From Clostridium isatidis (GTDB taxonomy: Bacteria > Bacillota > Clostridia > Clostridiales > Clostridiaceae), in the NCBI RefSeq assembly GCF_002285495.1, contig NZ_CP016786.1, positions 944,001 through 1,008,000 of the forward strand: a DNA stretch of 64,000 nucleotides, written 5' to 3'. Shown one piece after another: positions 8,626 to 18,506 of this stretch. Position 1 is the first letter of the stretch. The number at the start of each line of letters is the position of its first letter. The translations under genes were made by a program, and so were the position numbers. Below the pieces are notes generated by a model that had not been told where the DNA came from, made no database searches, and worked only from the letters and a program-made list of their open reading frames with translations.

Positions 8626-9872
8626 TTAATAAAATTCAGATTCTTATTAATATAGATAGAAATCTTAATAAAACTAGACAAGTCCTTGAGAATATACAAT
8701 TTGAATTTATTGATAAAATTAAAGCTAATGGAATAAAAGCAGATTATTTTATTCTTGATATTTACTTACTTTTATTAACTGTAGCTCAGCATCAAGGAGA
8801 TACCTTAACAGAAGATAGGCAGATTAATTTATGCAATTCCCTTCTTTCTAACATGAAAGGCAGATGGGAAAGCTTAGAGTATTTTTATATGATAAAAATT
8901 AGAGAGGGAGTTCATCAAAATAACATTTATAATTATAAAGGCTGTATTGAAAATATGAATAAATTAGAAGCCTTGATAGATGACACTATGGGGCTATTCT
9001 CTCTTGCAGATGATTTCTCTAATCTTTTTAATGAAATAACTTCTGATGTAAAGGGAAAAGTACTAGGAACAAGATTACAGGCTAGAAATTTTCTTATTAG
9101 AACAGAAAGAGAACAAATAAAATTAGCAAGAAAGGACTCTGATGATGCAATAGAGCAATTTCAACTTGAAAGAGATAAAGCTAGACAGTATCAATATAGA
9201 TGTCAAATAGAATGTGAAGCAGGAGAATATATTAATGCTTTAAATTGGCTATACAAATCTGTAGGATTAAATTTTAATAATCAAGAAGATTTTTATGAAC
9301 TTACCGAAAAAATTAAAAAACTAGATAAAGCATCAGCCATATTTACAACTATGCATTACTTAAGAATTTTATCTGAAGCAAGCTTTAATGGAGAAATAAG
9401 TTTAGCAGATAATTTATATTCTGCATGGGTTAAATCTAAACTTGAAAGCTTAGAAATAATAAAGTGTCATAGCTTTGAAAACCCTTATGAGGTGATTTTT
9501 GCAAAACTAGCTGGTTACCTTCTAAGCAAGGGAAATGTAAAAAGTGCCCTAGAAAAGTACAAAATAGCAGTTAGTATATGTAAAAATAATGCTAAGTTTT
9601 TAACTGCAAGATCAATAGGACTAGTCATCCAAGCAGAACTAACAGCATTACTTTGCAAATTTGCTGATAAATATAATAAAGAATATAAAGAGAAAGAGGC
9701 TTATAAGAATTTAATTAAAGATTATAATGATTTTATGAATAGCAGCCTTCCAGAAACAATTATAAACACTTTTAGTCCTTGGAAGGAGACATTAGATAAG
9801 CTACAAGATGTAGCAGATAATAACAAAAAATATGAAATGTTATGGAAGATTTCACGAGCAATATTCTATTAA
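8619..9872 (+). CDS. helical C-terminal half of the DUF3800 protein, -1 frame
   Basis: This frame is open from 8559 to 9872 and has protein-like composition throughout, but its first ATG is 8853, with no ribosome site. Residues encoded before 8853 (NKIQILINIDRNLNK and on) continue the helical region of the DUF3800 frame smoothly. So this is most likely the distal half of one gene rather than an independent one. The part from 8853 encodes 339 residues, all helical, with TPR-like stretches (CEAGEYINALNWLY; LSKGNVKSALEKY). No catalytic motif is seen. It ends 12 bases before the STAND gene. Confidence 0.6.
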   Translation, partial: NLVNKIQILINIDRNLNKTRQVLENIQFEFIDKIKANGIKADYFILDIYLLLLTVAQHQGDTLTEDRQINLCNSLLSNMKGRWESLEYFYMIKIREGVHQNNIYNYKGCIENMNKLEALIDDTMGLFSLADDFSNLFNEITSDVKGKVLGTRLQARNFLIRTEREQIKLARKDSDDAIEQFQLERDKARQYQYRCQIECEAGEYINALNWLYKSVGLNFNNQEDFYELTEKIKKLDKASAIFTTMHYLRILSEASFNGEISLADNLYSAWVKSKLESLEIIKCHSFENPYEVIFAKLAGYLLSKGNVKSALEKYKIAVSICKNNAKFLTARSIGLVIQAELTALLCKFADKYNKEYKEKEAYKNLIKDYNDFMNSSLPETIINTFSPWKETLDKLQDVADNNKKYEMLWKISRAIFY

Positions 9873-9884
9873 AAGGAGAATTTT

Positions 9885-12800
9885 ATGAGCAATTTACAAT
9901 TAGATGAAATTATTATAGAAGAACAATATTTCACTATGCAGCCACAAATAAATGAAGTTATCGAAAAATTTAATGGAGAAACTCATTCTTATTCAAAATT
10001 ACATAGATTAATTGATTTAATTGAAGTTATAATAAAGACCCATTCTGCCTATGTTATTAGTAACTATTTAGAAATTGGTGAGTTTAATCCAGAAATTCAA
10101 AAGGCTTTAGCTATTCAACTTTCAAAACCATCCTTAGGCCATTGGTATGGCTTATCAAAGGTTATAATTGAGGATTTAATTATTAGAAAAAGTCTTTCAA
10201 AATATAAACTTGAAGAAATGGCTAAGTTAATTGAGAATAAAAGTCAGAGAGAAAATTTTATAAATAAATATTATTTAAAAGATGACTATTATCAATTAAT
10301 AGAATGTTCAGCAAAACAAAAAAAAGCCTTATTAAAATGTTTTGAACTTACAGAATATAAATTTAGTCATAAGCTGCACTTTAAGGATTTTTATGATTAT
10401 TTTTTTGATTGGAAAAAGCTTATTGATTATAGTGATGAAAAAAATGACTTATTAGATTTGATTAGTTTAAGAAATTACTATGCTCACGGAAGTACAGCAA
10501 ATGAAGAGAAAAGTAAGAAAGAAATTATTAGATATCTGCCAATGGTAAAATCCTTATTAGAAAAGAGCTGGTTAAAGGAAGTTTCAGTAATTGTCTTTAG
10601 GGAAAAAAGAGAAGAATATATTTATGTAAATCAGTCCGCTAAAATAAATGGGTTTTATAATAGTTCTTTGAATGACAGCTCTTTTATTAATAAAAAAATT
10701 AAATTTAATACCCCTTATTTTTTAAATAGTAATGGACAACTATTAGAGTGTTTTCCAATAATTACATATAATAAAAGGATTGATAATAATAATGATTTAT
10801 TATTCTTTTTAAATGATTGTAAAAAATTAAAGCAGGATAAGATATCTTTATTAAATTATCCAAATTCCATTCATTATGTAGATAATAAAAATACAAGGGA
10901 CTTTCTAGCAAGAATGGACTTGCTAAATTGGAGCAAACTTAAAGTAGATAGGTTTCAAGAGCGTATTAATGGACTAACAGAAAATTTCTATGGCAGAACT
11001 GAAGAATTAACTTTATTATGGGACTTTGTTCAAGTTAATAAAAAAGGATTTTTTATTTTATCTGCCAAGCAAGGTATGGGTAAGTCAGCTTTAATAGCTA
11101 AATTTATTCAAGAATTACGTACTGCTTCTTCTATGCCAAAACCATATTTTATAGAGTATTTTGTTAGGGCAAATACCTTATTTTCATCTCCATCTTTTTT
11201 CTTGGATTATTTATGTGAAAAATTAAAGGAAATTTTAAAGATAACTGATTTTATACAGACTGATACCTTAGAAGAAAAGCAGGCTTTGTTAGAAGATCTT
11301 TTAAATATAGCAGCAGAAACTTTATCTGATAAAAAGTTAGTTATTATTATTGATGGTTTAGATGAGGGTGTAGAAAGCGGCTTAATTAACTGTTTAATTA
11401 ATAATGTTTATAATAATATACTAGTTATATATTCTTCTAGATTAGATGATCAGCCAGAAATTAAATCCTTTTATTATAGAATAGATAAAACAGTAAAGTA
11501 TGAACATAAACTTGGTCCTTTGAGCAAAAATGATATTAAAGCGGTATTATTTAATTCCTTAGATAAGTATTACTTAATACAAAATGAAGAGCTTGTTAAT
11601 TTAATACAAGAGAAATCAAAAGGTGAACCGTTATATTTAAAATTATTAATTATGGCCATAGAAGATAATCAAATATCCCTTTATTCAATTGATAAAATAC
11701 CAGACAGCATTAATAAATGGTTTGAAGATAATATATCTAGACTATTATCTAAAGAGTTAGGTAATGAAGTATTTCAGAATTTGATTATTTTTGCTGTTGC
11801 CAAAGATAATATTACTAAAAAGCAGCTTGAAATTTATTTAAATAACTGTAATTTAAATATCAATTCTGCTACAGTAGAAAAAATTATTAATATTCTTTCA
11901 GACTGGCTTCAGGAAAGTGATGATAATATTGCATCTTATCAATTATTCCACCATGAATTAAGACAATATTTATTAAAAAATTACTATGAAGCCTGCAAAT
12001 TTGCAGAAAAATCAATTATAGATGTTTGCAGCAAATGGGATAAATATCTTTATATAGGTGAAGGTGTTTATAAATATTCACTTATTTATTTAATAAGTTT
12101 AGATTTATTTGATGACATAGCCTCTTTAATTCAAAATGAAGCTTATATAGATGAACAAATAAAAGTATGCAAGGGCTACTATGCAAGCTTTAGAATGTTG
12201 GAAAAGGCTAGGGAATATTTTAATAAATCTCCTGAAATGATTATTAAAGTTATGTTAACAACTATAAAACTCTATAAAAAGATGGATAGTGATAAGTATA
12301 AGCTGATAGAAAAAATTGAAACTTATAACTTAGATGAAATATATGCTATTATAGATCAAATAAAATCCTTTGATAAAGATAAAGAGCTTATTTATACAAT
12401 AGTTCTTGATAAAATAGTAAAAAGTGAGAATGATGAAACAGAGCTGTTTAATATTATTGCGGAAGATATAAAAGGCAGTGATAACATTTGGTTGGATAAT
12501 ATAATAGCGGATGAATTACTTGTATATCTTTATTTAAAATTATCTAATCATAAATATAGCTATATGTCTGATGAATTTGTAAATGTTGAAGAATTAATTG
12601 GAAGCAGCTTTTTTAATATTACAAAAGAGTTAATTGATCTAGGGATTGATAAATTATTTATTCGCTACATTAATAAAAATAAAGATAGAATGCTTCAAAC
12701 TGTTATACTTAATTTTTGTGAAAGCTGTATTAAACTTGGATGTATAGAAGAGTTTTCAAAGTTTATGGATTTTATAGAAAACAAGGCTATTGGAAAAACC

Positions 12801-14807
12801 TTTGAAGATAAGGAAGGCTTAAATACAGGTAAAAAATTTATTAATAATATTTATTTTAACGCCTTTAGTATATTAATGAAGGATAATGATATTACAAATG
12901 CAGAAATTTTCCTTAATAAGATAAGTAATTTCACCTATTATGATTTAACTGATATTATTCTTTTATATAATTCAAAGGGCTTAAACGAACAAGCTATAAG
13001 TTATTTAAATTTATTTAAAAAGGAAATTATGATTTCCTATAATGAAGATTTATATATTAGTGCTAAAAAAGTATTTAGTATTATAGATTTTTGTGAAAAA
13101 GTAGATCTTAAAGAAGAAGCAGAATTTTATTTTTCTTTTATAATAGAGTATTTAAATAAGAACAAAGATGATGATATAATCTACGCATTATTAATTGATT
13201 ATATAAATAATAAAAATGATGATAATTATTTTAAATATTTACCATCAATGCATACAATAATTAATCTTGATAGTTTGGATTTTAATTATTATAGAGTTAA
13301 TGCTAATAATGGAAAATCATTATTTGATATATTAGCTCACACAAATTTAATTAAGTTTTATTTAACTAGAAAAAAATATAATGAAGTGCTAAGATTTTTA
13401 GATTTATTCTCCAAAAAGAATAGGGAGATGGAAGGGATATGCTTACTTTATAGCTATTATTTTAGTTCAGATTTAGATAAGAAATTTATAAAAGAACTTC
13501 TGTTAAAAATTAATAAGTGGACTAGAAGTGAAAATCCTTCAAAATATGGAGAGTTATTTCATTGGGCTGTTAAAGAAGTGCTTTTATCTAGGCCGGAGCT
13601 TCATAAAGAGATACTTAATAATTTTAAAATTAGTGATTATAAGTTTAAAAAATATATAATAAGCGGATTTATAAGAAAAAATAATATTAATAATGCACTA
13701 GAATTATTTAAATTAAATGAAAATATAAAAGATAATGATAATTCAGATGGAGAAAAAATATCATACTTAAATTTAACAAATTATTATAAAAGTAATTCCT
13801 CCAAATTAAATTCATCAGCTTATAAAGTTCTATTAAGAAATATGTTAGAATATTATGAGTTTGTTACAAATAAAAATAAGAGCTCAAGAAAATTTTGGGA
13901 TGACTACACTGATAATCTTATCTTAAGTTTAATATTAAAATATCTAAAATATATAGCTCTAGAAGAGGCGAAATTACTTTGCAGTAAAATGGAAAAACTA
14001 CAATTTTCAAATAATGATGGAGAAACCTTTGAGTTAAAAGCTAATTTTGAAACAGAATTAAAGGATGCAATGATTTTAGATCTAGATTATGTTGATATAA
14101 ATACATTAGATATATATTCTTTAGATGGATATAATGCGATTGAATTAATAAAGAAAAATAAATTACTTAATAATAATATAAGAAATTATTATGGTAATGT
14201 TTTTATGACTTTAAATATAATTGATTTTAAACTAGATATAGGTGAATATAGGGATGCCATTAAATTAATCAATAGTTTTTCAGAACTTGAATATAGGCTC
14301 ACAGCTGGATTTAAGCTCTTGCTTCATCAATTAAAAAATAAAGAAGTTTTATATTTAAAGGAATTACTAATAATATTTGATTTAGCAGAGGATGTAGATG
14401 GTTATTATAAAGTCTATTTAGAGTTTTTATTAAATGAAGCTGAAAAATATGTAACAGAAAAGTCCTTAAAAGATTTCGCAGCAATTTTAAAGGAACATAA
14501 TTTAATAGAAGTAATTTTAGCAGTTATTATCAGAGTTGCGAGAAATACAGAGAAATTTGTTGAATATTTAAATAATATTCCTCTTAAGAGAACTATATTA
14601 GAACATGCTATGGTTAGCTTTGGATATTATTTATATGAGTTTGATAAAGATAATAAATTGTTGTATGAAATTGATAAACTATTTCTACTTGAAGACATTA
14701 AGTTAAAGAAGGAGGAAAATTATTTAGATTTAATGGATATGGTTAAAAAGTTAATGGATAAGGAAATTTCCTTAGATGGATTTAAAGACTACGTTTATAA
14801 ATTATAA
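9885..14807 (+). CDS. giant STAND NTPase with HEPN-like N-terminal domain
   Basis: 1640 residues. Residues 1-230 are all-helical and contain SLRNYYAHG, an R196-x4-H201 motif as in HEPN ribonucleases. A linker with FYGRTEEL (369-375) leads to a STAND NTPase: P-loop AKQGMGKS (394-401), Walker B VIIIDGLDE (486-494), arginine sensor YSSR (516-519) and GEP-L (580-583). A winged-helix part ending FHHELRQYL follows. About 900 residues of helical repeats form the C-terminus, as expected for a sensor arm. Known STAND proteins oligomerise on ligand binding and fire a fused effector; here that would be the N-terminal domain. ATG 9885 follows AAAAGGAG. A terminator follows. Its place beside restriction-modification and CRISPR supports, but does not prove, a phage-defence role. 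Confidence 0.82.
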   Translation: MSNLQLDEIIIEEQYFTMQPQINEVIEKFNGETHSYSKLHRLIDLIEVIIKTHSAYVISNYLEIGEFNPEIQKALAIQLSKPSLGHWYGLSKVIIEDLIIRKSLSKYKLEEMAKLIENKSQRENFINKYYLKDDYYQLIECSAKQKKALLKCFELTEYKFSHKLHFKDFYDYFFDWKKLIDYSDEKNDLLDLISLRNYYAHGSTANEEKSKKEIIRYLPMVKSLLEKSWLKEVSVIVFREKREEYIYVNQSAKINGFYNSSLNDSSFINKKIKFNTPYFLNSNGQLLECFPIITYNKRIDNNNDLLFFLNDCKKLKQDKISLLNYPNSIHYVDNKNTRDFLARMDLLNWSKLKVDRFQERINGLTENFYGRTEELTLLWDFVQVNKKGFFILSAKQGMGKSALIAKFIQELRTASSMPKPYFIEYFVRANTLFSSPSFFLDYLCEKLKEILKITDFIQTDTLEEKQALLEDLLNIAAETLSDKKLVIIIDGLDEGVESGLINCLINNVYNNILVIYSSRLDDQPEIKSFYYRIDKTVKYEHKLGPLSKNDIKAVLFNSLDKYYLIQNEELVNLIQEKSKGEPLYLKLLIMAIEDNQISLYSIDKIPDSINKWFEDNISRLLSKELGNEVFQNLIIFAVAKDNITKKQLEIYLNNCNLNINSATVEKIINILSDWLQESDDNIASYQLFHHELRQYLLKNYYEACKFAEKSIIDVCSKWDKYLYIGEGVYKYSLIYLISLDLFDDIASLIQNEAYIDEQIKVCKGYYASFRMLEKAREYFNKSPEMIIKVMLTTIKLYKKMDSDKYKLIEKIETYNLDEIYAIIDQIKSFDKDKELIYTIVLDKIVKSENDETELFNIIAEDIKGSDNIWLDNIIADELLVYLYLKLSNHKYSYMSDEFVNVEELIGSSFFNITKELIDLGIDKLFIRYINKNKDRMLQTVILNFCESCIKLGCIEEFSKFMDFIENKAIGKTFEDKEGLNTGKKFINNIYFNAFSILMKDNDITNAEIFLNKISNFTYYDLTDIILLYNSKGLNEQAISYLNLFKKEIMISYNEDLYISAKKVFSIIDFCEKVDLKEEAEFYFSFIIEYLNKNKDDDIIYALLIDYINNKNDDNYFKYLPSMHTIINLDSLDFNYYRVNANNGKSLFDILAHTNLIKFYLTRKKYNEVLRFLDLFSKKNREMEGICLLYSYYFSSDLDKKFIKELLLKINKWTRSENPSKYGELFHWAVKEVLLSRPELHKEILNNFKISDYKFKKYIISGFIRKNNINNALELFKLNENIKDNDNSDGEKISYLNLTNYYKSNSSKLNSSAYKVLLRNMLEYYEFVTNKNKSSRKFWDDYTDNLILSLILKYLKYIALEEAKLLCSKMEKLQFSNNDGETFELKANFETELKDAMILDLDYVDINTLDIYSLDGYNAIELIKKNKLLNNNIRNYYGNVFMTLNIIDFKLDIGEYRDAIKLINSFSELEYRLTAGFKLLLHQLKNKEVLYLKELLIIFDLAEDVDGYYKVYLEFLLNEAEKYVTEKSLKDFAAILKEHNLIEVILAVIIRVARNTEKFVEYLNNIPLKRTILEHAMVSFGYYLYEFDKDNKLLYEIDKLFLLEDIKLKKEENYLDLMDMVKKLMDKEISLDGFKDYVYKL

Positions 14808-14822
14808 ATAATTTATTATTTA

Positions 14823-14849
14823 GGATGTGCTTTTTGAGCATCCTTTTTA
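14823..14849 (+). terminator. intrinsic terminator of the STAND cluster
   Basis: GGATG...CATCC stem followed by TTTTT, starting about 15 bases past the stop codon. Confidence 0.6.
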
Positions 14850-15030
14850 AATACATAAAAGCTTTTGGAGAAGACAAAATAATATAATCAATCAAAAGAT
14901 GGTGCCTTTTCTTTTTATAATAAAAATTAATAATACTAAATCTAATTTGCATGATAAAATTAATAATATATTTACTATGATTTATATAACAAGAAACTAG
15001 TTTTAAGAAAAAATGTTGGGGGTATAAAAT

Positions 15031-15312
15031 ATGTGGTCTGAAAAAAGAGATCTGGAAGGTGATATGATTTTTGCTATATTTCCTATAGTGTTAAATATTG
15101 GTATAAACTTTCTATATTACATTAAGGGAGCTTCCTATGAAAGCATAGAGGCTGTAAATAATATTAATTCTTCTAGTATTTTTATTATTTTTATATGCTG
15201 CCTTTTAAATTTCTTTGGAAAGAGAAAAAAGCTTTCAAAAGAAGAGAAAAAAGAGCTTATTCATGGGGGACTTTCTAAGAAGGTTATAAAAACAAGAATG
15301 GCAAATGCTTAA
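15031..15312 (+). CDS. small membrane protein, unknown function
   Basis: 93 residues. ATG 15031 follows TTGGGGGT at nine bases. Two hydrophobic segments lie at about residues 12-30 and 47-63. The tail is very basic (GKRKKLSKEEKK) and should be cytoplasmic. No family recognised. It is the last gene before the leader of CRISPR array 1, and its stop lies within about ten bases of the leader homology. A functional link to CRISPR is not indicated. Confidence 0.6.
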   Translation: MWSEKRDLEGDMIFAIFPIVLNIGINFLYYIKGASYESIEAVNNINSSSIFIIFICCLLNFFGKRKKLSKEEKKELIHGGLSKKVIKTRMANA

Positions 15313-15320
15313 TTATATGA

Positions 15321-15512
15321 AATTTTTAAAGGAAGACAGGCTGTGCTTTTAAAAAGCCTTGAAAATACATGCTTTAGAAGCTATAATGAATATGTAAGGT
15401 GGACAGAAAAAGGCCTATTTTAGCTTGTACAAATAAGTGAAAATATTAATTTTAAGCTCGTCCACAAAAGCCCTTAAAGCTAGAAAATATCAGCATTTGC
15501 GAAAAATTTGCT
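15321..15512 (+). promoter_or_regulatory. CRISPR leader 1 with embedded promoter
   Basis: One of four copies of the same leader (others at 19711, 20188 and 31622). It carries TTGAAA (15359-15364), 17 bases, TATAAT (15382-15387), which would transcribe the array. Next come GTGGACAG and, further on, GTCCAC, which form an inverted repeat kept in most copies. It ends GCGAAAAATTTGCT directly before the first repeat. Confidence 0.8.
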
Positions 15513-16806
15513 ATTTAAGTGTAACTTCCATTAAAATAAGGATTGAAACGATACAGTAACTTGTTATATTCCTCATTTGGATATAGAATTTAAGTGTAAC
15601 TTCCATTAAAATAAGGATTGAAACTAAAATAAAGAAGGTTAATAGGGATAAAATACTTCAGATTTAAGTGTAACTTCCATTAAAATAAGGATTGAAACTA
15701 ATTTTAGTTCGCAATATAAATCGAATCCGTATTAATTTAAGTGTAACTTCCATTAAAATAAGGATTGAAACAAGCTTCGGATATTGTGTTATCTAATTTT
15801 CTTTTTATATTTAAGTGTAACTTCCATTAAAATAAGGATTGAAACAAAAATGAATTATTGACATACCTAGGTATTAACAATAAATTTAAGTGTAACTTCC
15901 ATTAAAATAAGGATTGAAACTTAATAGAAACAGCATTTATATAGTTACCTTCATCGAATTTAAGTGTAACTTCCATTAAAATAAGGATTGAAACTTTAAT
16001 GGAATAATTTACCGCTATTCGCATTAATGAATTTAAGTGTAACTTCCATTAAAATAAGGATTGAAACCTTTATAGTACTCTCATAATCTATTATAGGACA
16101 AAAACATTTAAGTGTAACTTCCATTAAAATAAGGATTGAAACAAGACATTGGCTTTTTTACAAGATAAGATTTTGTTGATTTAAGTGTAACTTCCATTAA
16201 AATAAGGATTGAAACATGTTTTTATTGAGCTCATTTTCAATAGCAATAGCTTATTTAAGTGTAACTTCCATTAAAATAAGGATTGAAACATTTCTTTTCA
16301 AGTTGATTAGCATCAGCACCATTGAATTTAAGTGTAACTTCCATTAAAATAAGGATTGAAACAAGGAAAACATTTCTCAAAAAGGGTTTGGGATAATGAA
16401 ATTTAAGTGTAACTTCCATTAAAATAAGGATTGAAACAAATAGGTGGAGATGTAGGTGAATGGAATGATAACGATATTTAAGTGTAACTTCCATTAAAAT
16501 AAGGATTGAAACTTAATCAATTTTTCTATTTCTTGCAATCTATCTATTATTTAAGTGTAACTTCCATTAAAATAAGGATTGAAACGTTGTTTTATGTGTT
16601 CTGATGCTTGCTCTGCAGTTAATTTAAGTGTAACTTCCATTAAAATAAGGATTGAAACATTGTAAGTTGTGGGACGTGATAGGTTTGGGGAATAATTTAA
16701 GTGTAACTTCCATTAAAACAAGGATTGAAAATGCTGGTATCAGTACTAAATCAAGAACTTCTTATTTCTATTTAAATAGTAGTTCCATTAAAACAAGTAT
16801 TTAAAG
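15513..16806 (+). CRISPR. CRISPR array 1, 18 repeats, type I-B
   Basis: A 37-base repeat starting ATTTAAGTGTAACTTCC and ending AAGGATTGAAAC, with 17 unique spacers mostly 35-39 bases long. Sixteen repeats are identical. Repeat 17 (16695) has AAAACAAGG instead of AAAATAAGG and ends GAAAA. Repeat 18 (16770) is degenerate and has TAGTTCC, the form used by the other three arrays. The leader is at the 5' end and the oldest repeats are at the 3' end. ATTGAAAC would be the 8-base 5' handle of the mature crRNA. The array is on the same strand as the cas genes about 4 kb downstream. Confidence 0.97.
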
Positions 16807-17537
16807 ACAAACTAAAAATACACCTCTAATAATTCTTTTTATTAAAAGCAGAGTTTTTTAAAAAATAATTATTAGGCCTATAGAGCTTTCGAATCTACTT
16901 GAAGATATTTTGATTCCTGAAATAGTAGAGTCCATAATAGAAAGTATAAAATCAGTAATTAGTTCCATTTATAAAAAATCTCTTTTGTTTATATAAAACT
17001 TATCTTCTTTAATCTATTGATTAAATATTGTATAAATTTTGATAATTTGTATGGTAGATTAAATAATTATAGGCAGATTTAAGTAATTGTTGTGTGGATA
17101 GATGATCATATTTCATGAGCGGATATTTTACTTAAATAAATTCTTCAAGGCCTAAATTGTATAAATACGGGTAGATAGTCCTATAATTTACATTAAGCAT
17201 TGTGTTAAAGATAAAGCAGAGTATTGGAATTTAGATAAGATTATATCTAATGTCAGATAAGAGGGCTAGGTGGATAGCAGCAATTGTCCTTAGGTAGAAA
17301 TCCTTAGCTGAAAAAACAGGCTTTAAAATAATAAAGATTTAACTAAAAAGTTGCCAAATAGGAGCTTTCCTAATGGCAATTTTTTTATTTTTCCTTATTT
17401 AAAAAATGAAAAAGCTTGTATATATAATAATTAAAAATAGAAAATTTATATTTAACCTTTCTTAAAAAACAGTAATAACTTTATGTTTATAATACTTAAT
17501 AAAAATAAAGTAAACTAAAAAATGGAGGTTTAGGACA
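16807..17537 (+). other. 731-base intergenic region with relic coding trace
   Basis: No intact gene. Between about 16850 and 17000 one frame reads RPIELSNLLEDILIPE and on to a stop, a protein-like stretch of about 45 codons without a start, perhaps a relic. TTTAATCTA (17008-17016) and TAGATTAAA (17055-17063) form a perfect 9-base inverted repeat. The rest shows nothing I can name until the terminator at 17351. Confidence 0.4.
17351..17387 (+). terminator. strong intrinsic terminator
   Basis: TTGCCAAATAGGA pairs with TCCTAATGGCAA across a GCTT loop (one internal mismatch), followed by seven Ts. It lies 150 bases upstream of the DnaD-like gene and has no recognisable gene ahead of it. Confidence 0.8.
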
Positions 17538-18476
17538 ATGTCTATTATTAGAGTAGGAAAAAATAAGAATTATACAGTAATTCACAATGGTTTCTTAACA
17601 GATAGCAGATTAAGCTTAAAAGCTAAGGGCTTACTTGCTTACTTTTTAAGCAAACCTGATGATTGGAGCTTTTATACAAATGAAATATTTAAAAATTGCA
17701 AGGATGGAAAGGACAGCATATCAACAGCCATAAAGGAATTAATAAGCTGTGGATATGTTAAAAGATCAAGAAAGAGAGATGAAAAGGGCAAATTTGTTAG
17801 AGGGTCAGAATTTATAGTATATGAAACACCTAGTTTAATTGAAATTGATGAAGAGGAGGAAATAAATATGGATAGTCCAGAACTGGAAGAAGCGATAAAG
17901 GACAATTCCTATTCTGAAAAGCCAAATATGGAAAATCCAAAGGGCAAAAATCCAAACTTAGAAATGCCTAATGAGGAATTTCCTCACTGTGAAACTCCAA
18001 ATTCGAAAAATCCGCCCCTACTAAATACTAAATCTATACTAAATACTGAAAGAGAACTAAATACTGAATATATTCAAAATACTAATACAACACCAAATAC
18101 TAAATATGAGCCATTGACCAACTGTAGCATAAATACCAGGGGCATAAGTCAAAAGTCTAATAAAAATCATATAGAGAAAAATTGGTGGAGTTGTAGTAAT
18201 TCAGACATATATCAAATTTATCAAGAAAATTCTTTTGGAAAGATTAACAGCATAATTAAAGAACTTCTAGACAGCTATATTAATAAATACTCAAAGGAAG
18301 CTGTAAAGGAAGCTATGATTGAAGCTATAAAAAATAATAAATATACTTTAAGCTATGTGGAAGGCATTCTTAAAAACAGGTATAAAAGGCAGAAAGAGTT
18401 AGAAGAGAAAAATTGGGGAGCTTCCACATCAGGTTATGAAGATTTAATTCTAAATCTGGATGATCTATGGGATTAA
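17538..18476 (+). CDS. DnaD-like replication/helicase-loader protein
   Basis: 312 residues. Residues 1-100 form a winged-helix domain of the kind found in plasmid and phage replication proteins (LSLKAKGLLAYFLSKPDDW, then TAIKELISCGYVKR). The middle, about 125-205, is a low-complexity linker rich in NP, NT and LNTE repeats. Residues 225-290 form a DnaD/DnaB_2-type helical domain (ELLDSYINKY...YVEGILKNRYK). In Firmicutes such proteins bind origin DNA and help load the replicative helicase. The ATG follows GGAGG. It stands alone between array 1 and the chromate genes, and could be chromosomal or a phage remnant. Confidence 0.8.
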   Translation: MSIIRVGKNKNYTVIHNGFLTDSRLSLKAKGLLAYFLSKPDDWSFYTNEIFKNCKDGKDSISTAIKELISCGYVKRSRKRDEKGKFVRGSEFIVYETPSLIEIDEEEEINMDSPELEEAIKDNSYSEKPNMENPKGKNPNLEMPNEEFPHCETPNSKNPPLLNTKSILNTERELNTEYIQNTNTTPNTKYEPLTNCSINTRGISQKSNKNHIEKNWWSCSNSDIYQIYQENSFGKINSIIKELLDSYINKYSKEAVKEAMIEAIKNNKYTLSYVEGILKNRYKRQKELEEKNWGASTSGYEDLILNLDDLWD

Positions 18477-18506
18477 GCTTAAAACTCCTTAAGAATTTAC
18501 CCTATT

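Noticed and set aside
8853..9872. Independent gene starting at ATG 8853
   Set aside because: No ribosome site there, and the same frame is protein-like well upstream of 8853, so it is better read as the distal half of the DUF3800 gene.
16255..16494. Open frame on the minus strand with internal repeats
   Set aside because: It lies wholly inside CRISPR array 1; the repeated peptide is just the translated repeat.
17008..17063. Terminal inverted repeats of a small transposon downstream of array 1
   Set aside because: Only 9 bases match, the interior has no coding trace, and no target duplication is seen.
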